Shown: one piece after another, positions 8,681-15,086 of the stretch
Layout: the number at the start of each line of letters is the position of its first letter
How positions within the stretch are numbered: the first letter of the stretch is position 1
From: Thermoleophilia bacterium
GTDB lineage: Bacteria > Actinomycetota > Thermoleophilia > Gaiellales > SKUG01
DNA: 43,816 bases
Assembly: GCA_025964435.1 (NCBI GenBank)
Contig: JAOPYV010000149.1
Span: 1 to 43,816 of the forward strand
Direction: 5' to 3'
The notes under the pieces: generated by a model
Told to the model about the DNA's origin: nothing
Database searches by the model: none
Seen by the model: the letters and a program-made list of their open reading frames with translations, nothing else
Translations under genes and position numbers: made by a program

Positions 8681-9735
8681 AGTTCCGGCTTGTCACCCCA
8701 AGGCGACTCCTCCTCTGTGAAGGTGAACTGGCCATGCTCCCGATTACGGGCGTCAAAATCGCGCAGACGATCGTCCGCCTCGATCAGGATCTCGGCGGTG
8801 TCGTTCACGAAGTCCGTCAGTGCGATGTGCGTGGCGATGATGAGGTGCCGCACGTCGTCATTCTCGTCCCAAGCGTCCACGAGCACGGCCACCTGCTGTT
8901 GCAGCACCCTGATGCAACCGATCGCAGGGGCGCCAAGGTCAAGGGGCGATGAGCCAACCAAGAGCATGTTGGCGCTGGGAACGAGGTCCGATCCCATGTG
9001 GCTCGCGTACGAGCTGCCGTGGACAGCGGCGCAAGCCATCTCATAGAGCGGGCGAAGTGGTGAGGGACCGACGTCGTCGTCGATGTCCTTGAATGAGGCC
9101 TCGTACTTCGAGTTGTCGGGGCGAAGAGCGGAGTTGGCCCATCCGTACTTCTTGAGGTACTTGGGACCGTAGGTATCGCCGAGCTCGCGCAGCCGATCGT
9201 CGAGCTGCTTGAGACGTTCGGTATCACCTCGGATTACGTCGGCGACGTCCTCGCCAGCGAGTTTGCCCATCTGCCCGATCCAGTCGCGTAGATCGATCAC
9301 TCCATGCTCGAGGTAGCGCTGAGCCGTGTCGTCGCCATGCTTGTCGATGAACCAAGCTAGAACGTGCAGCTCGTACATGGTTCGCATGGCGCTCCATGCG
9401 CCGAGGTTGTAGCCGTGTGAGAGCAGCAATCGAACTTCGCGGGCGCCCCGACAGATCCGGGCGTGAAGAAGGAAGACCGCTCGCTTCGTGACGGTAATGC
9501 GCTTGGTTGAGTTGACCAGCTCCATCGCGATCGAGCACACCTTCACCGCCATGTACTCCACTGCAGCAACCCGTGCCAAGGGCGTGCGCCAACGCTCAGC
9601 GACAGCACGTTCCTCCTCGATCCAGTCGTGCCCGACTTGCTTGTCGCAGGTGTCGGTCAGCTCCGAGAGCACCCCGGCTACGACCTCGATTTCCTTTGAC
9701 AGCTTCTCGCGCAGTTCCTCATGGGAGAGCTTCAT
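8677..9735 (-). CDS. DUF5677-like helical protein, first gene of candidate system
   Basis: A 352-residue protein that looks almost wholly alpha-helical. Conserved-looking blocks are RTMYE (118-122) in a helix after RLLLSHGYN, and a later AAVHGSS (236-242). This layout (R-x-x-x-E helix, then a Ser/His-Gly motif near the end) matches the uncharacterised DUF5677 family, which often appears in variable genome regions. The R and H positions could form a HEPN-like active site, but I cannot show this. It leads the operon (8677-9735, 7421-8680, 6027-7418) and overlaps the next start by 4 bp (ATGA). It is divergent from the nuclease-like gene at 9780. The upstream bases lack a clear ribosome-binding site. 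Confidence 0.8.
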   Translation of the reverse strand: MKLSHEELREKLSKEIEVVAGVLSELTDTCDKQVGHDWIEEERAVAERWRTPLARVAAVEYMAVKVCSIAMELVNSTKRITVTKRAVFLLHARICRGAREVRLLLSHGYNLGAWSAMRTMYELHVLAWFIDKHGDDTAQRYLEHGVIDLRDWIGQMGKLAGEDVADVIRGDTERLKQLDDRLRELGDTYGPKYLKKYGWANSALRPDNSKYEASFKDIDDDVGPSPLRPLYEMACAAVHGSSYASHMGSDLVPSANMLLVGSSPLDLGAPAIGCIRVLQQQVAVLVDAWDENDDVRHLIIATHIALTDFVNDTAEILIEADDRLRDFDARNREHGQFTFTEEESPWGDKPEL

Positions 9736-9779
9736 GCGACAAGATCTACCCGCGCGTACGAAATCGACCAGCGCGCACC
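9736..9779. promoter_or_regulatory. 44-bp divergent intergenic region
   Basis: Only 44 bp separate the start codons of the operon (9735, minus) and the nuclease-like gene (9780, plus). Neither start has a good ribosome-binding site. Two full promoters with leaders do not fit, so transcripts are probably leaderless or promoters lie inside the opposite gene. Shared control of the two units is likely. Confidence 0.45.
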
Positions 9780-10889
9780 ATGATCATGACCAAGCCGCTC
9801 GTCCCATACCTGTTCGACCCCAACCTCGTCGCCGAAGCCTTGAAGCGCCGGCCGCGCCTCGCGCGAGTGTTGAAGGAAGATCCCCACAAGGCGGGCTCAG
9901 CAGCGAGGGCGTCGGACGCCTTGCGCAGGAACGACCGGCAGATCTACCGGTTGTTGCGCACCGAGCGAATGGCGGACGTACTCGACGCGATCGAGGCATC
10001 CATTGTGGGAGGATTCATCCCGGCCGTCGGTCTCCGGTCACGCGCATACGACCACTTCGATAGCGCCTTATCCGAGGTCTACGTCGCAGCCGACCTTCTT
10101 CGGCGAGGGTTCTCTATAACCGGGCTTGCCGAGACTCTCCAGACCGACCCCGACATCGTCATCAAGCGCGATGATATCTCTGCAATCATTGAGGTAACCC
10201 GCCCGCAGCAATGGTCGGAAACAGGCCACTTCGAGCGAGGTTTGAGCGACCTGCTTGGCAACGTGGATATCCCGTTCAACTTCGCATCCAACACGACCGT
10301 CGACCTTGCGGAGCAGTTCATCGACGGACACCTCCAGTACATGCACCCGGCCGAGACCAACAGGGCGTTCCAGAAGGCCATGCCTTGGCTAACCCAGGTG
10401 CAGGCCTGGCTCGAGGGCCTGCCGACCATCACGGCCGGACTGACGCAGTCGCACATCTTCGATAACCGCCGGATCGTCATCACGTTGGAACCGGTTGAGA
10501 TTCCGCTGGAAGATGCCCTCTATCGTCCCGGTACCGGCGGAGGGTCAGCGACGGGGTGGTCGCCTCAGCACCTCATCGAGAGGGTCGTGCGTCGCGCGGA
10601 TTCGAAGGCGAAGCGTCAGCAGGCCGGGAGCGCTACAGGAGGTCCGTTACGAATCCTCCTTGTCGACATGTCGTCGTCGGCCGTGGCCACGGAGGTCGGG
10701 CACGACTACTACGACCAAGTGTTCCTCGAGGCAATGGAGAAGGGACTAACACATCGAGTCGGTCCCACCGCTCCTTACGACGCCATCGCTCTGGCGCTTC
10801 CGAACTTGAAGGGGATCCACGCTTGCTACATCATCGAGGATGCGGGAGACCGTGCCACCCACGTCCACGAGATCCTCGTCCAGCGCTAA
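9780..10889 (+). CDS. Putative PD-(D/E)XK-fold nuclease, divergent partner of AAA operon
   Basis: A 369-residue protein. Residues 95-140 follow the restriction-endonuclease-fold pattern: E99 in a helix (SEVYVAADLLRRG), a strand, then DPD (123-125), a short turn and IIEVT (136-140). This gives E99...D125-x12-E138-V-T140, with Thr where Lys is usual. An N-terminal helical part (10-90) and a C-terminal domain (about 285-369, with LRILLVDMSSS) flank it and I do not recognise them. The ATG at 9780 is used, with 9786 an alternative; an in-frame extension to 9573 lies over the divergent gene and has non-coding character. Head-to-head position suggests it works with the AAA operon, perhaps as the DNA- or RNA-cutting effector; activity is unproven. 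Confidence 0.75.
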   Translation: MIMTKPLVPYLFDPNLVAEALKRRPRLARVLKEDPHKAGSAARASDALRRNDRQIYRLLRTERMADVLDAIEASIVGGFIPAVGLRSRAYDHFDSALSEVYVAADLLRRGFSITGLAETLQTDPDIVIKRDDISAIIEVTRPQQWSETGHFERGLSDLLGNVDIPFNFASNTTVDLAEQFIDGHLQYMHPAETNRAFQKAMPWLTQVQAWLEGLPTITAGLTQSHIFDNRRIVITLEPVEIPLEDALYRPGTGGGSATGWSPQHLIERVVRRADSKAKRQQAGSATGGPLRILLVDMSSSAVATEVGHDYYDQVFLEAMEKGLTHRVGPTAPYDAIALALPNLKGIHACYIIEDAGDRATHVHEILVQR

Positions 10890-11225
10890 TCCGAGGCGAG
10901 TGAATCCGTTTCCGGTTCGTGCGTCCCTCGCACTCCGAAAAATTCTACGACCGTGGATGGCGCGGGTCGAGTAGCGACACCCGCCGCGTGCGATGCCGGC
11001 CCCCCGAGCAGCTACATCGCCGCCTAACTCCGGAAGCATCTGTCGGCTACGATGTGGCAGTCGATGTGGCACTGCACCCGCAACAGGTGCCACATCGGCA
11101 ACAGGCGACAGGCGCGAAAGTCGGCTCTACAAGCCAAATTCGGGATGCTGCCATCGATCGGCACGGCGCTCTCGCAGCTGTGATGTCGGTTAAGCCGGTG
11201 AGCTGCAGCCGGCTGGCGTGGGAGC
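10890..11225. other. Intergenic region (336 bp) with TGTGGCAC repeats
   Basis: I find no convincing gene; the open frames here have no plausible protein character. The notable content is a cluster of island-end-type motifs at 11051-11096. Confidence 0.6.
11051..11096. repeat. Cluster of GATGTGGCA motifs with 10-bp inverted repeat
   Basis: GATGTGGCA at 11051, GATGTGGCAC at 11063-11072 and its exact reverse complement GTGCCACATC at 11087-11096, with a 14-base spacer. The motif is the one doubled inside both island ends, so this may be a further integrase/excisionase site, an operator or the scar of an older junction; as RNA it would form a hairpin. Confidence 0.6.
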
Positions 11226-11726
11226 ATGACTGCCATGCATCCTCAAGGCGTGCCACTCCGACTCGTCGCCGTGCTTGGCGACCTAATTGTCACAGTCCCG
11301 CTGTTCATAGCATTCGTGGCGCTCCTCGGGGAGCGGATCGACAGTCCGAACGGCAGCGTGTTCTACAACCTGAGCGGCTGGCCGTTCATCGCCTACTTAC
11401 TCACCGTCGCGGCGTACTACGCCGTCTGTGAACGTCGGTGGGGGATGACCCTCGGCAAGCGCATGGTCGGCCTTCGGGTCGTAGCAAGCGACGGCTCCCG
11501 CCTCACGCCCAAGCAAGCGGTAATCCGTAACGTCGTGCGGCTGATCGACTTGCTACCGCTGCTCTACCTCGTCGGCGCGACAAGCATTTGGATCAGCAAA
11601 GAGAACCAGCGTCTCGGCGACAAGGCGGCCGGAACCATCGTCGTGAAGTCACGTCCCGAGAGCGAGCCACATCCCGTGATGCCAGACGGCACCTGGACCT
11701 CCTCCGCGGGTTCTCAGAGCATCTGA
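11226..11726 (+). CDS. RDD family membrane protein
   Basis: A 166-residue protein with the RDD pattern: a first hydrophobic span following an Arg (LRLVAVLGDLIVTVPLFIAF), a second near WPFIAYLLTVAAYY, the signature WGMTLGKRMVGLRVV and a third span followed by QRLGDKAAGTIVV. RDD proteins are small inner-membrane proteins, some linked to ion exchange, mostly of unknown role. It lies on the island, downstream of the motif cluster, and probably shares a transcript with the small membrane protein that follows. The ATG at 11226 is used; 11235 is also possible. Confidence 0.85.
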   Translation: MTAMHPQGVPLRLVAVLGDLIVTVPLFIAFVALLGERIDSPNGSVFYNLSGWPFIAYLLTVAAYYAVCERRWGMTLGKRMVGLRVVASDGSRLTPKQAVIRNVVRLIDLLPLLYLVGATSIWISKENQRLGDKAAGTIVVKSRPESEPHPVMPDGTWTSSAGSQSI

Positions 11727-11739
11727 TGTCGGGCCGGGC

Positions 11740-11985
11740 ATGGTGCTTGGCTGGTTGCTCCAGCCGCGCGGGGTCCGGCCGACGAAGATCGCAGTGGCCA
11801 TCGGGGTGGTGGCCGGGGCCGCGCTGGTCATTGTGCAGCCCGATACCGACCCCCCAAATCAGGCCGGACCACTGACTACATTCTTCATCATGGCGGTGCC
11901 GACGTTCGTGGTGTCGCTACCCGGAGCGTTAGCAGGCAGATGGTTGCGCTCACGCCGATCCCCGCCATCCGGCGGATCGGTTTGA
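11740..11985 (+). CDS. Small two-span membrane protein (81 aa)
   Basis: Not recognised. Two hydrophobic stretches are visible (about residues 17-32, IAVAIGVVAGAALVIV, and 45-64, TTFFIMAVPTFVVSLPGALA), with a basic C-terminal tail. It begins 13 bp after the RDD gene and may be co-transcribed with it. Small size and lack of a strong ribosome-binding site keep confidence moderate. Confidence 0.5.
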   Translation: MVLGWLLQPRGVRPTKIAVAIGVVAGAALVIVQPDTDPPNQAGPLTTFFIMAVPTFVVSLPGALAGRWLRSRRSPPSGGSV

Positions 11986-12071
11986 CGCTAGCGGCCTGTA
12001 CCGGAGCACTGCCGTCGCACCGGAGAGCGTGCTGGATGGAGTTGTGCGGGGTCTACCAGGGTTGAGGTGGA

Positions 12072-12782
12072 CTACGGGCTCGCGGGAGCCGGTCGCAGGC
12101 GCAGCAGGAAGTACGCAAGGACAGGCGGAACCAGGCCCACGCCCCCGCCAATCCAATAGCTCGTCTCGTTTCCGCCCGCATCCCAAGCCAAGAGCGCGGA
12201 GCCCGAAGCTGCGACGACGGAACACACCAGCGCAAATCGGTAGGCCCCCGGCCCCGGCACAGCCCTTCGGAGGCGGCGAGCCTTCACCGACGCACGGATA
12301 CCGGGCTTCTCCGACCTCCACGCATTCGTCGCCCACCAGGCTGACTCCGCCATTCCAAAAACGCCGAGCGCCCCCACGGCGGCGTAAAAAGGCAATGTGG
12401 GCGGAGGCACCGGGATGCTGGCCACAAATGAATCGAAGATCGCGGAGAGGATGGAAAGCGCCATGCCGCACACAATCGCTGAGATCGCCAGCAAACAAAC
12501 AGCAGGCATCACGGTGCAGCGGGCGTAGAGGTCCGCGTTGACAGCAGGATCGTATTTCACCAGTAGCCGCTCGTAATCCACCCCATTGTCCGGGCGCCTT
12601 GGTGGGGGATCACCGTCGAGTGTCCCTGCCTTCCCGGCCAAGACCCGAATGCTGGCAGCGAGAACTGGTGCGGCAGGCGAGGCAATTAACCGCCGACGCG
12701 CGGTGTCGTCGATCCAACACGCCGTATCCTCGGCACCCGCTTTCGGACGTGCGTCGACGTCGTTGTCACTCGTTTCGTTCAC
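12072..12782 (-). CDS. Hypothetical four-span membrane protein (236 aa)
   Basis: Not recognised. A soluble N-terminal part of about 85 residues is followed by four hydrophobic segments: MPAVCLLAISAIVCGMA, FYAAVGALGVFGMAESA, FALVCSVVAASGSALLA and YWIGGGVGLVPPVLAYFLL. The start is GTG at 12782, just after the stop of the 107-residue gene at 12786, so the two form an operon. It has no enzyme motif. It is convergent with the RDD gene pair. Confidence 0.65.
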   Translation of the reverse strand: MNETSDNDVDARPKAGAEDTACWIDDTARRRLIASPAAPVLAASIRVLAGKAGTLDGDPPPRRPDNGVDYERLLVKYDPAVNADLYARCTVMPAVCLLAISAIVCGMALSILSAIFDSFVASIPVPPPTLPFYAAVGALGVFGMAESAWWATNAWRSEKPGIRASVKARRLRRAVPGPGAYRFALVCSVVAASGSALLAWDAGGNETSYWIGGGVGLVPPVLAYFLLRLRPAPASP

Positions 12783-12785
12783 CGG

Positions 12786-13109
12786 CTACAACACGTCCGC
12801 CACGCATACGTCCTCGGACCACTCACGGTCGCCAGAACCGATGGGGTGTTGCTCAAGAGCGCGGGCCGGCAGGAGGGCGAGGACAAGCCCCACCCGCTCA
12901 CGCAGGTCGGACGGCAAATGCCTTTCCTCGGAGCACGTACCCGCCGCTTCATACGAGGTGATTTCGCCGTCTCGGCCGCGATGCGCATTGGCTGCGTAAG
13001 TCCACCCGTCGCCGTGCCAGGCGACGTGCGCTCGGTCGTCGGTGACGTGGATCGTCACCGAGATCGCCTCGTGAAAGCGTGCGGGAAGCGATGCGTGGTC
13101 TTTGCTCAT
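12786..13109 (-). CDS. Hypothetical small soluble protein (107 aa)
   Basis: Not recognised. It is rich in His, Asp and aromatic residues, with an apparent beta-strand series in the first 40 residues (AISVTIHV, RAHVAWHGDG) and a helix later (SDLRERVGLVLALLPARAL). No signal peptide. Its stop is 3 bp before the GTG of the membrane-protein gene. Start ATG at 13109. Confidence 0.55.
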   Translation of the reverse strand: MSKDHASLPARFHEAISVTIHVTDDRAHVAWHGDGWTYAANAHRGRDGEITSYEAAGTCSEERHLPSDLRERVGLVLALLPARALEQHPIGSGDREWSEDVCVADVL

Positions 13110-13145
13110 GCGTCCAACATACCCAGGTCGAAACTAGTCGAGGGG

Positions 13146-13709
13146 CTACCGACTACCACGCGCCTCGACCTCTCGCACCACCTCTGCAAGCTCATGTTCC
13201 CCGTTCGACTCATTAGACGCTCGTCCCCGCTCGTCAACCGCGTAGATCCCTTGCAGGTAGCCCATCGGGACAAGGCGACGGTACTCGCCGAGCAGCGTGC
13301 GGTACTCACCGAAGACAAGATACGTCCCGCCCTTGGCAACGCGATTGGCGTGATCCTCGCCGTAGATCTCCGTTACCTCGACTCGCTGGTCACGGTCACC
13401 GCGCAACGTGCAGTCCACTGCGAAGCTGGTGGTGCGGAGCGACAAAGCAAAATCATTCTTGCCACGCTTCGATTCGACACTGCTGGAGCGAACGCTGCCG
13501 ACGAAAACCACCTCGGCGTCAGTGACCTGTTGATCGTAGGTCACCCGCCCGACTCCTGCTCCACCCCACGACGTCCACTGGGGCGCTAGCTGCTTGGGAT
13601 ACATGTCGCAGGATTTCGCCTTGGCTTTGGCCAGAGGCTCCGACTTGCCACATCCGGCTGCCGTTAAGGCCGCGAGGATCACGCATGACCACACTTCGGC
13701 ACGTCGCAT
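13146..13709 (-). CDS. Predicted lipoprotein, possibly NTR/TIMP-like
   Basis: A 187-residue protein with a lipoprotein signal: MRRAEVWSCVILAALTAAGC, the lipobox LTAAGC giving the lipidated Cys. The mature part has the pattern DAEVVFVGSV, then FAVDCTLRG, then GGTYLVFGEY, which recalls netrin/TIMP-like (NTR) beta-barrel domains, though most of their cysteines are missing; this is tentative. The ATG at 13709 was chosen because it starts the signal peptide and has GGGGG about 8 bases upstream; an in-frame extension to 13868 adds an implausible Arg-rich leader that overlaps the right arm site. It is the last cargo gene before attR and probably sits on the outer face of the membrane. Confidence 0.75.
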   Translation of the reverse strand: MRRAEVWSCVILAALTAAGCGKSEPLAKAKAKSCDMYPKQLAPQWTSWGGAGVGRVTYDQQVTDAEVVFVGSVRSSSVESKRGKNDFALSLRTTSFAVDCTLRGDRDQRVEVTEIYGEDHANRVAKGGTYLVFGEYRTLLGEYRRLVPMGYLQGIYAVDERGRASNESNGEHELAEVVREVEARGSR

Positions 13710-13860
13710 TAACAGGACCCCCAACTTGGATTGCACGCGTCGTACCCTTCGGACGAGCCGACGCATGCAATGGTTTCTGACCACTACCCTGCTCACCCCT
13801 CCACCGACCACTTCGGCGATCGGTCCCGTCGTCAACCGTGCGTGGAATGCCGCCCCCCGA

Positions 13861-13883
13861 TGTGGCACTTATGTGGCACTTCG
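13861..13883 (+). promoter_or_regulatory. Doubled TGTGGCAC motif, likely right integrase arm site
   Basis: Same two TGTGGCAC copies 11 bp apart, followed by TTCG, as at 3361-3383, with one mismatch in 23 bp. It is in the same orientation and lies 78 bp inside attR. No gene crosses it once the lipoprotein start at 13709 is accepted. Confidence 0.6.
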
Positions 13884-13961
13884 CCATTCCCCGTGTACCG
13901 CGCAGTGCCCGATATACTGGTCCGTAGTAGCTCGAAGTTGGCTTGAGCGCGTCGTTCCGGC

Positions 13962-14006
13962 GGCCTGCAAAGCCTCGTACACCGGTTCGAATCCGGTCGG
14001 CGCCTT
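13962..14006 (+). repeat. attR: tRNA-Cys 3'-part copy (45 bp direct repeat)
   Basis: Identical to 3254-3298. It holds only part of the anticodon arm, the T arm and the 3' acceptor strand, with no 5' half upstream, so it is not a functional tRNA. It marks the right end of the island. Confidence 0.93.
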
Positions 14007-14028
14007 GATTTCGACGTGCCGACGTAGC

Positions 14029-14053
14029 CCGGCCTCGCCCGAGGCCGGCTTTA
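14029..14053 (+). terminator. Original tRNA-Cys terminator, now beyond attR
   Basis: CCGGCCT (14029-14035) pairs with AGGCCGG (14042-14048) around a 6-base loop, followed by CTTT. It lies 22 bp after the tRNA fragment in attR, the spacing expected for the terminator of an uninterrupted tRNA-Cys gene. Confidence 0.7.
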
Positions 14054-14157
14054 CACAATCATGACGTCGGTACCGTGCGCCGCGGTGTCACCTCCCCTGA
14101 CCGCATTGAGCCGCACCCACTCCGGGCTGCTTGGCATGCGGGAGGAGGCTCGATTTC

Positions 14158-15084
14158 GTGGGAATGCCCCGCTTCAGGATGCAGCGCCCCAGCTACGCCG
14201 TCTGCGCGTCGCTGCTCGCTGTCGTCTGCGCGACCACGGCCACCGCTACGGCTGCCAGGGTCAAGCCGACGATCACGGGCGCGCACGTCAAGAACTCCTC
14301 GTTGACCACCAATGACTTCAAGAACCGGAGCTTGGACTACATGGACTTCGGCACGAAGATTGGTGCGCCAGGTACGGTCGGCAGCCAGGGCCAGGTCGGC
14401 GACACCGGTCGCCAAGGCTCGCGTGGAACCACGGGCGCCTCAGGTGAGGTCGGCAACGCCGCCGAACGCCAGTTCAGCTTCAGCTATCGCGACGCCGGTT
14501 CCCGCTTCTCGACGATCACCAATCCCAACACCACGGCCCCGTGGTATCTGCGCAATTCAATCAGCGGTTTCAAGAGCCCGGAGTTCCTCAACACCAGCGG
14601 CCTGATCATGACTGACCTCGCCCAGTCGCAGGAGAGCGGCGGCGTGTTGAACCTGCCGCGCGCCAGCGTCGTCATCGTGACGTCGACGATCTCGCTCCTC
14701 CACCGTGGCGACGCACGCTGCGACGACGGCTTCGCGACTGCCACGATGGACTCGGCAGCAGCGGCGTGCGACTCGCCCGTGAAGATCACGCCCGACGAGA
14801 GCGATGACGTCAACGTCCATACGCGTGTCGAGTGCTGGACCGAGTACGCCAACGCGGATGGCTCAAGCCCTGCACGAATGGGTGAGGGCGTGTTCGCGAG
14901 CGGCTGGACGACCGAACGCCTGGTGAACCTCCCGCTAACTTCAGGGATCTCCCTTTCCAAGGGCAGCTATACGTTCCGCACCGTCTGCCGCATGGCAGAT
15001 CGCACCACCAAGCAGCAGCACGACGACTGGGAATTCGTCCACGCCAACATGTCCGTCCTCGCGGCGGCACAGACGGGAATTTGA
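14158..15084 (+). CDS. Secreted collagen-like protein, copy 1
   Basis: A 308-residue protein with a signal peptide (hydrophobic core YAVCASLLAVVCATTATATA), then TITGAHVKNSSL and DFKNRSLDYMDF, a short collagen-like Gly-x-y stretch (about residues 70-98, GAPGTVGSQGQVGDTG onward), and a C-terminal beta-rich domain ending near DDWEFVHANMSVLAA. The leader-plus-Gly-x-y plan is common in Solirubrobacterales surface proteins; their role is unknown. GTG at 14158 is chosen because GGAGGAGG lies 9 bases upstream; ATG at 14164 or 14179 are alternatives. It is followed directly by a paralogue, with the next ATG 2 bp after its stop, so the two form an operon. The first gene right of the island. Confidence 0.8.
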   Translation: MGMPRFRMQRPSYAVCASLLAVVCATTATATAARVKPTITGAHVKNSSLTTNDFKNRSLDYMDFGTKIGAPGTVGSQGQVGDTGRQGSRGTTGASGEVGNAAERQFSFSYRDAGSRFSTITNPNTTAPWYLRNSISGFKSPEFLNTSGLIMTDLAQSQESGGVLNLPRASVVIVTSTISLLHRGDARCDDGFATATMDSAAAACDSPVKITPDESDDVNVHTRVECWTEYANADGSSPARMGEGVFASGWTTERLVNLPLTSGISLSKGSYTFRTVCRMADRTTKQQHDDWEFVHANMSVLAAAQTGI

Positions 15085-15086
15085 AC

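Larger units (their letters stand above)
3254..14006. mobile_element. Integrative genomic island in tRNA-Cys (about 10.7 kb)
   Basis: The element is bounded by two identical 45-bp direct repeats (3254-3298 and 13962-14006) consisting of the 3' part of tRNA-Cys. A tyrosine integrase begins 122 bp inside the left repeat and reads inward, with a convergent excisionase-like gene after it. Paired TGTGGCAC motifs lie inside both ends. No conjugation, replication or phage structural genes are visible, so it is an integrative cargo island or a decayed one. Cargo includes an AAA ATPase operon with a divergent nuclease-like gene and several membrane or hypothetical proteins. Genes outside the repeats are core-type. 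Confidence 0.9.

Noticed and set aside
10919-11431. Plus-strand 170-codon frame between the nuclease-like and RDD genes
   Set aside because: Arg/His-rich, no domain, and it overlaps the clear RDD gene in another frame.
13860-13870. TGTGGCAC occurrences near 15551 and 16014 as further arm sites
   Set aside because: Single copies outside the island, within or beside ordinary genes; an 8-mer this GC-rich is expected by chance.
13962-14006. Second tRNA-Cys gene
   Set aside because: Only the 3' part is present, with no 5' acceptor strand or D arm upstream; it is attR.
13519-14058. Minus-strand frame sharing an ADRIRTGVRGFAG segment with a frame near 3300
   Set aside because: The shared peptide is the complement of the duplicated tRNA-Cys att core, not a protein family.
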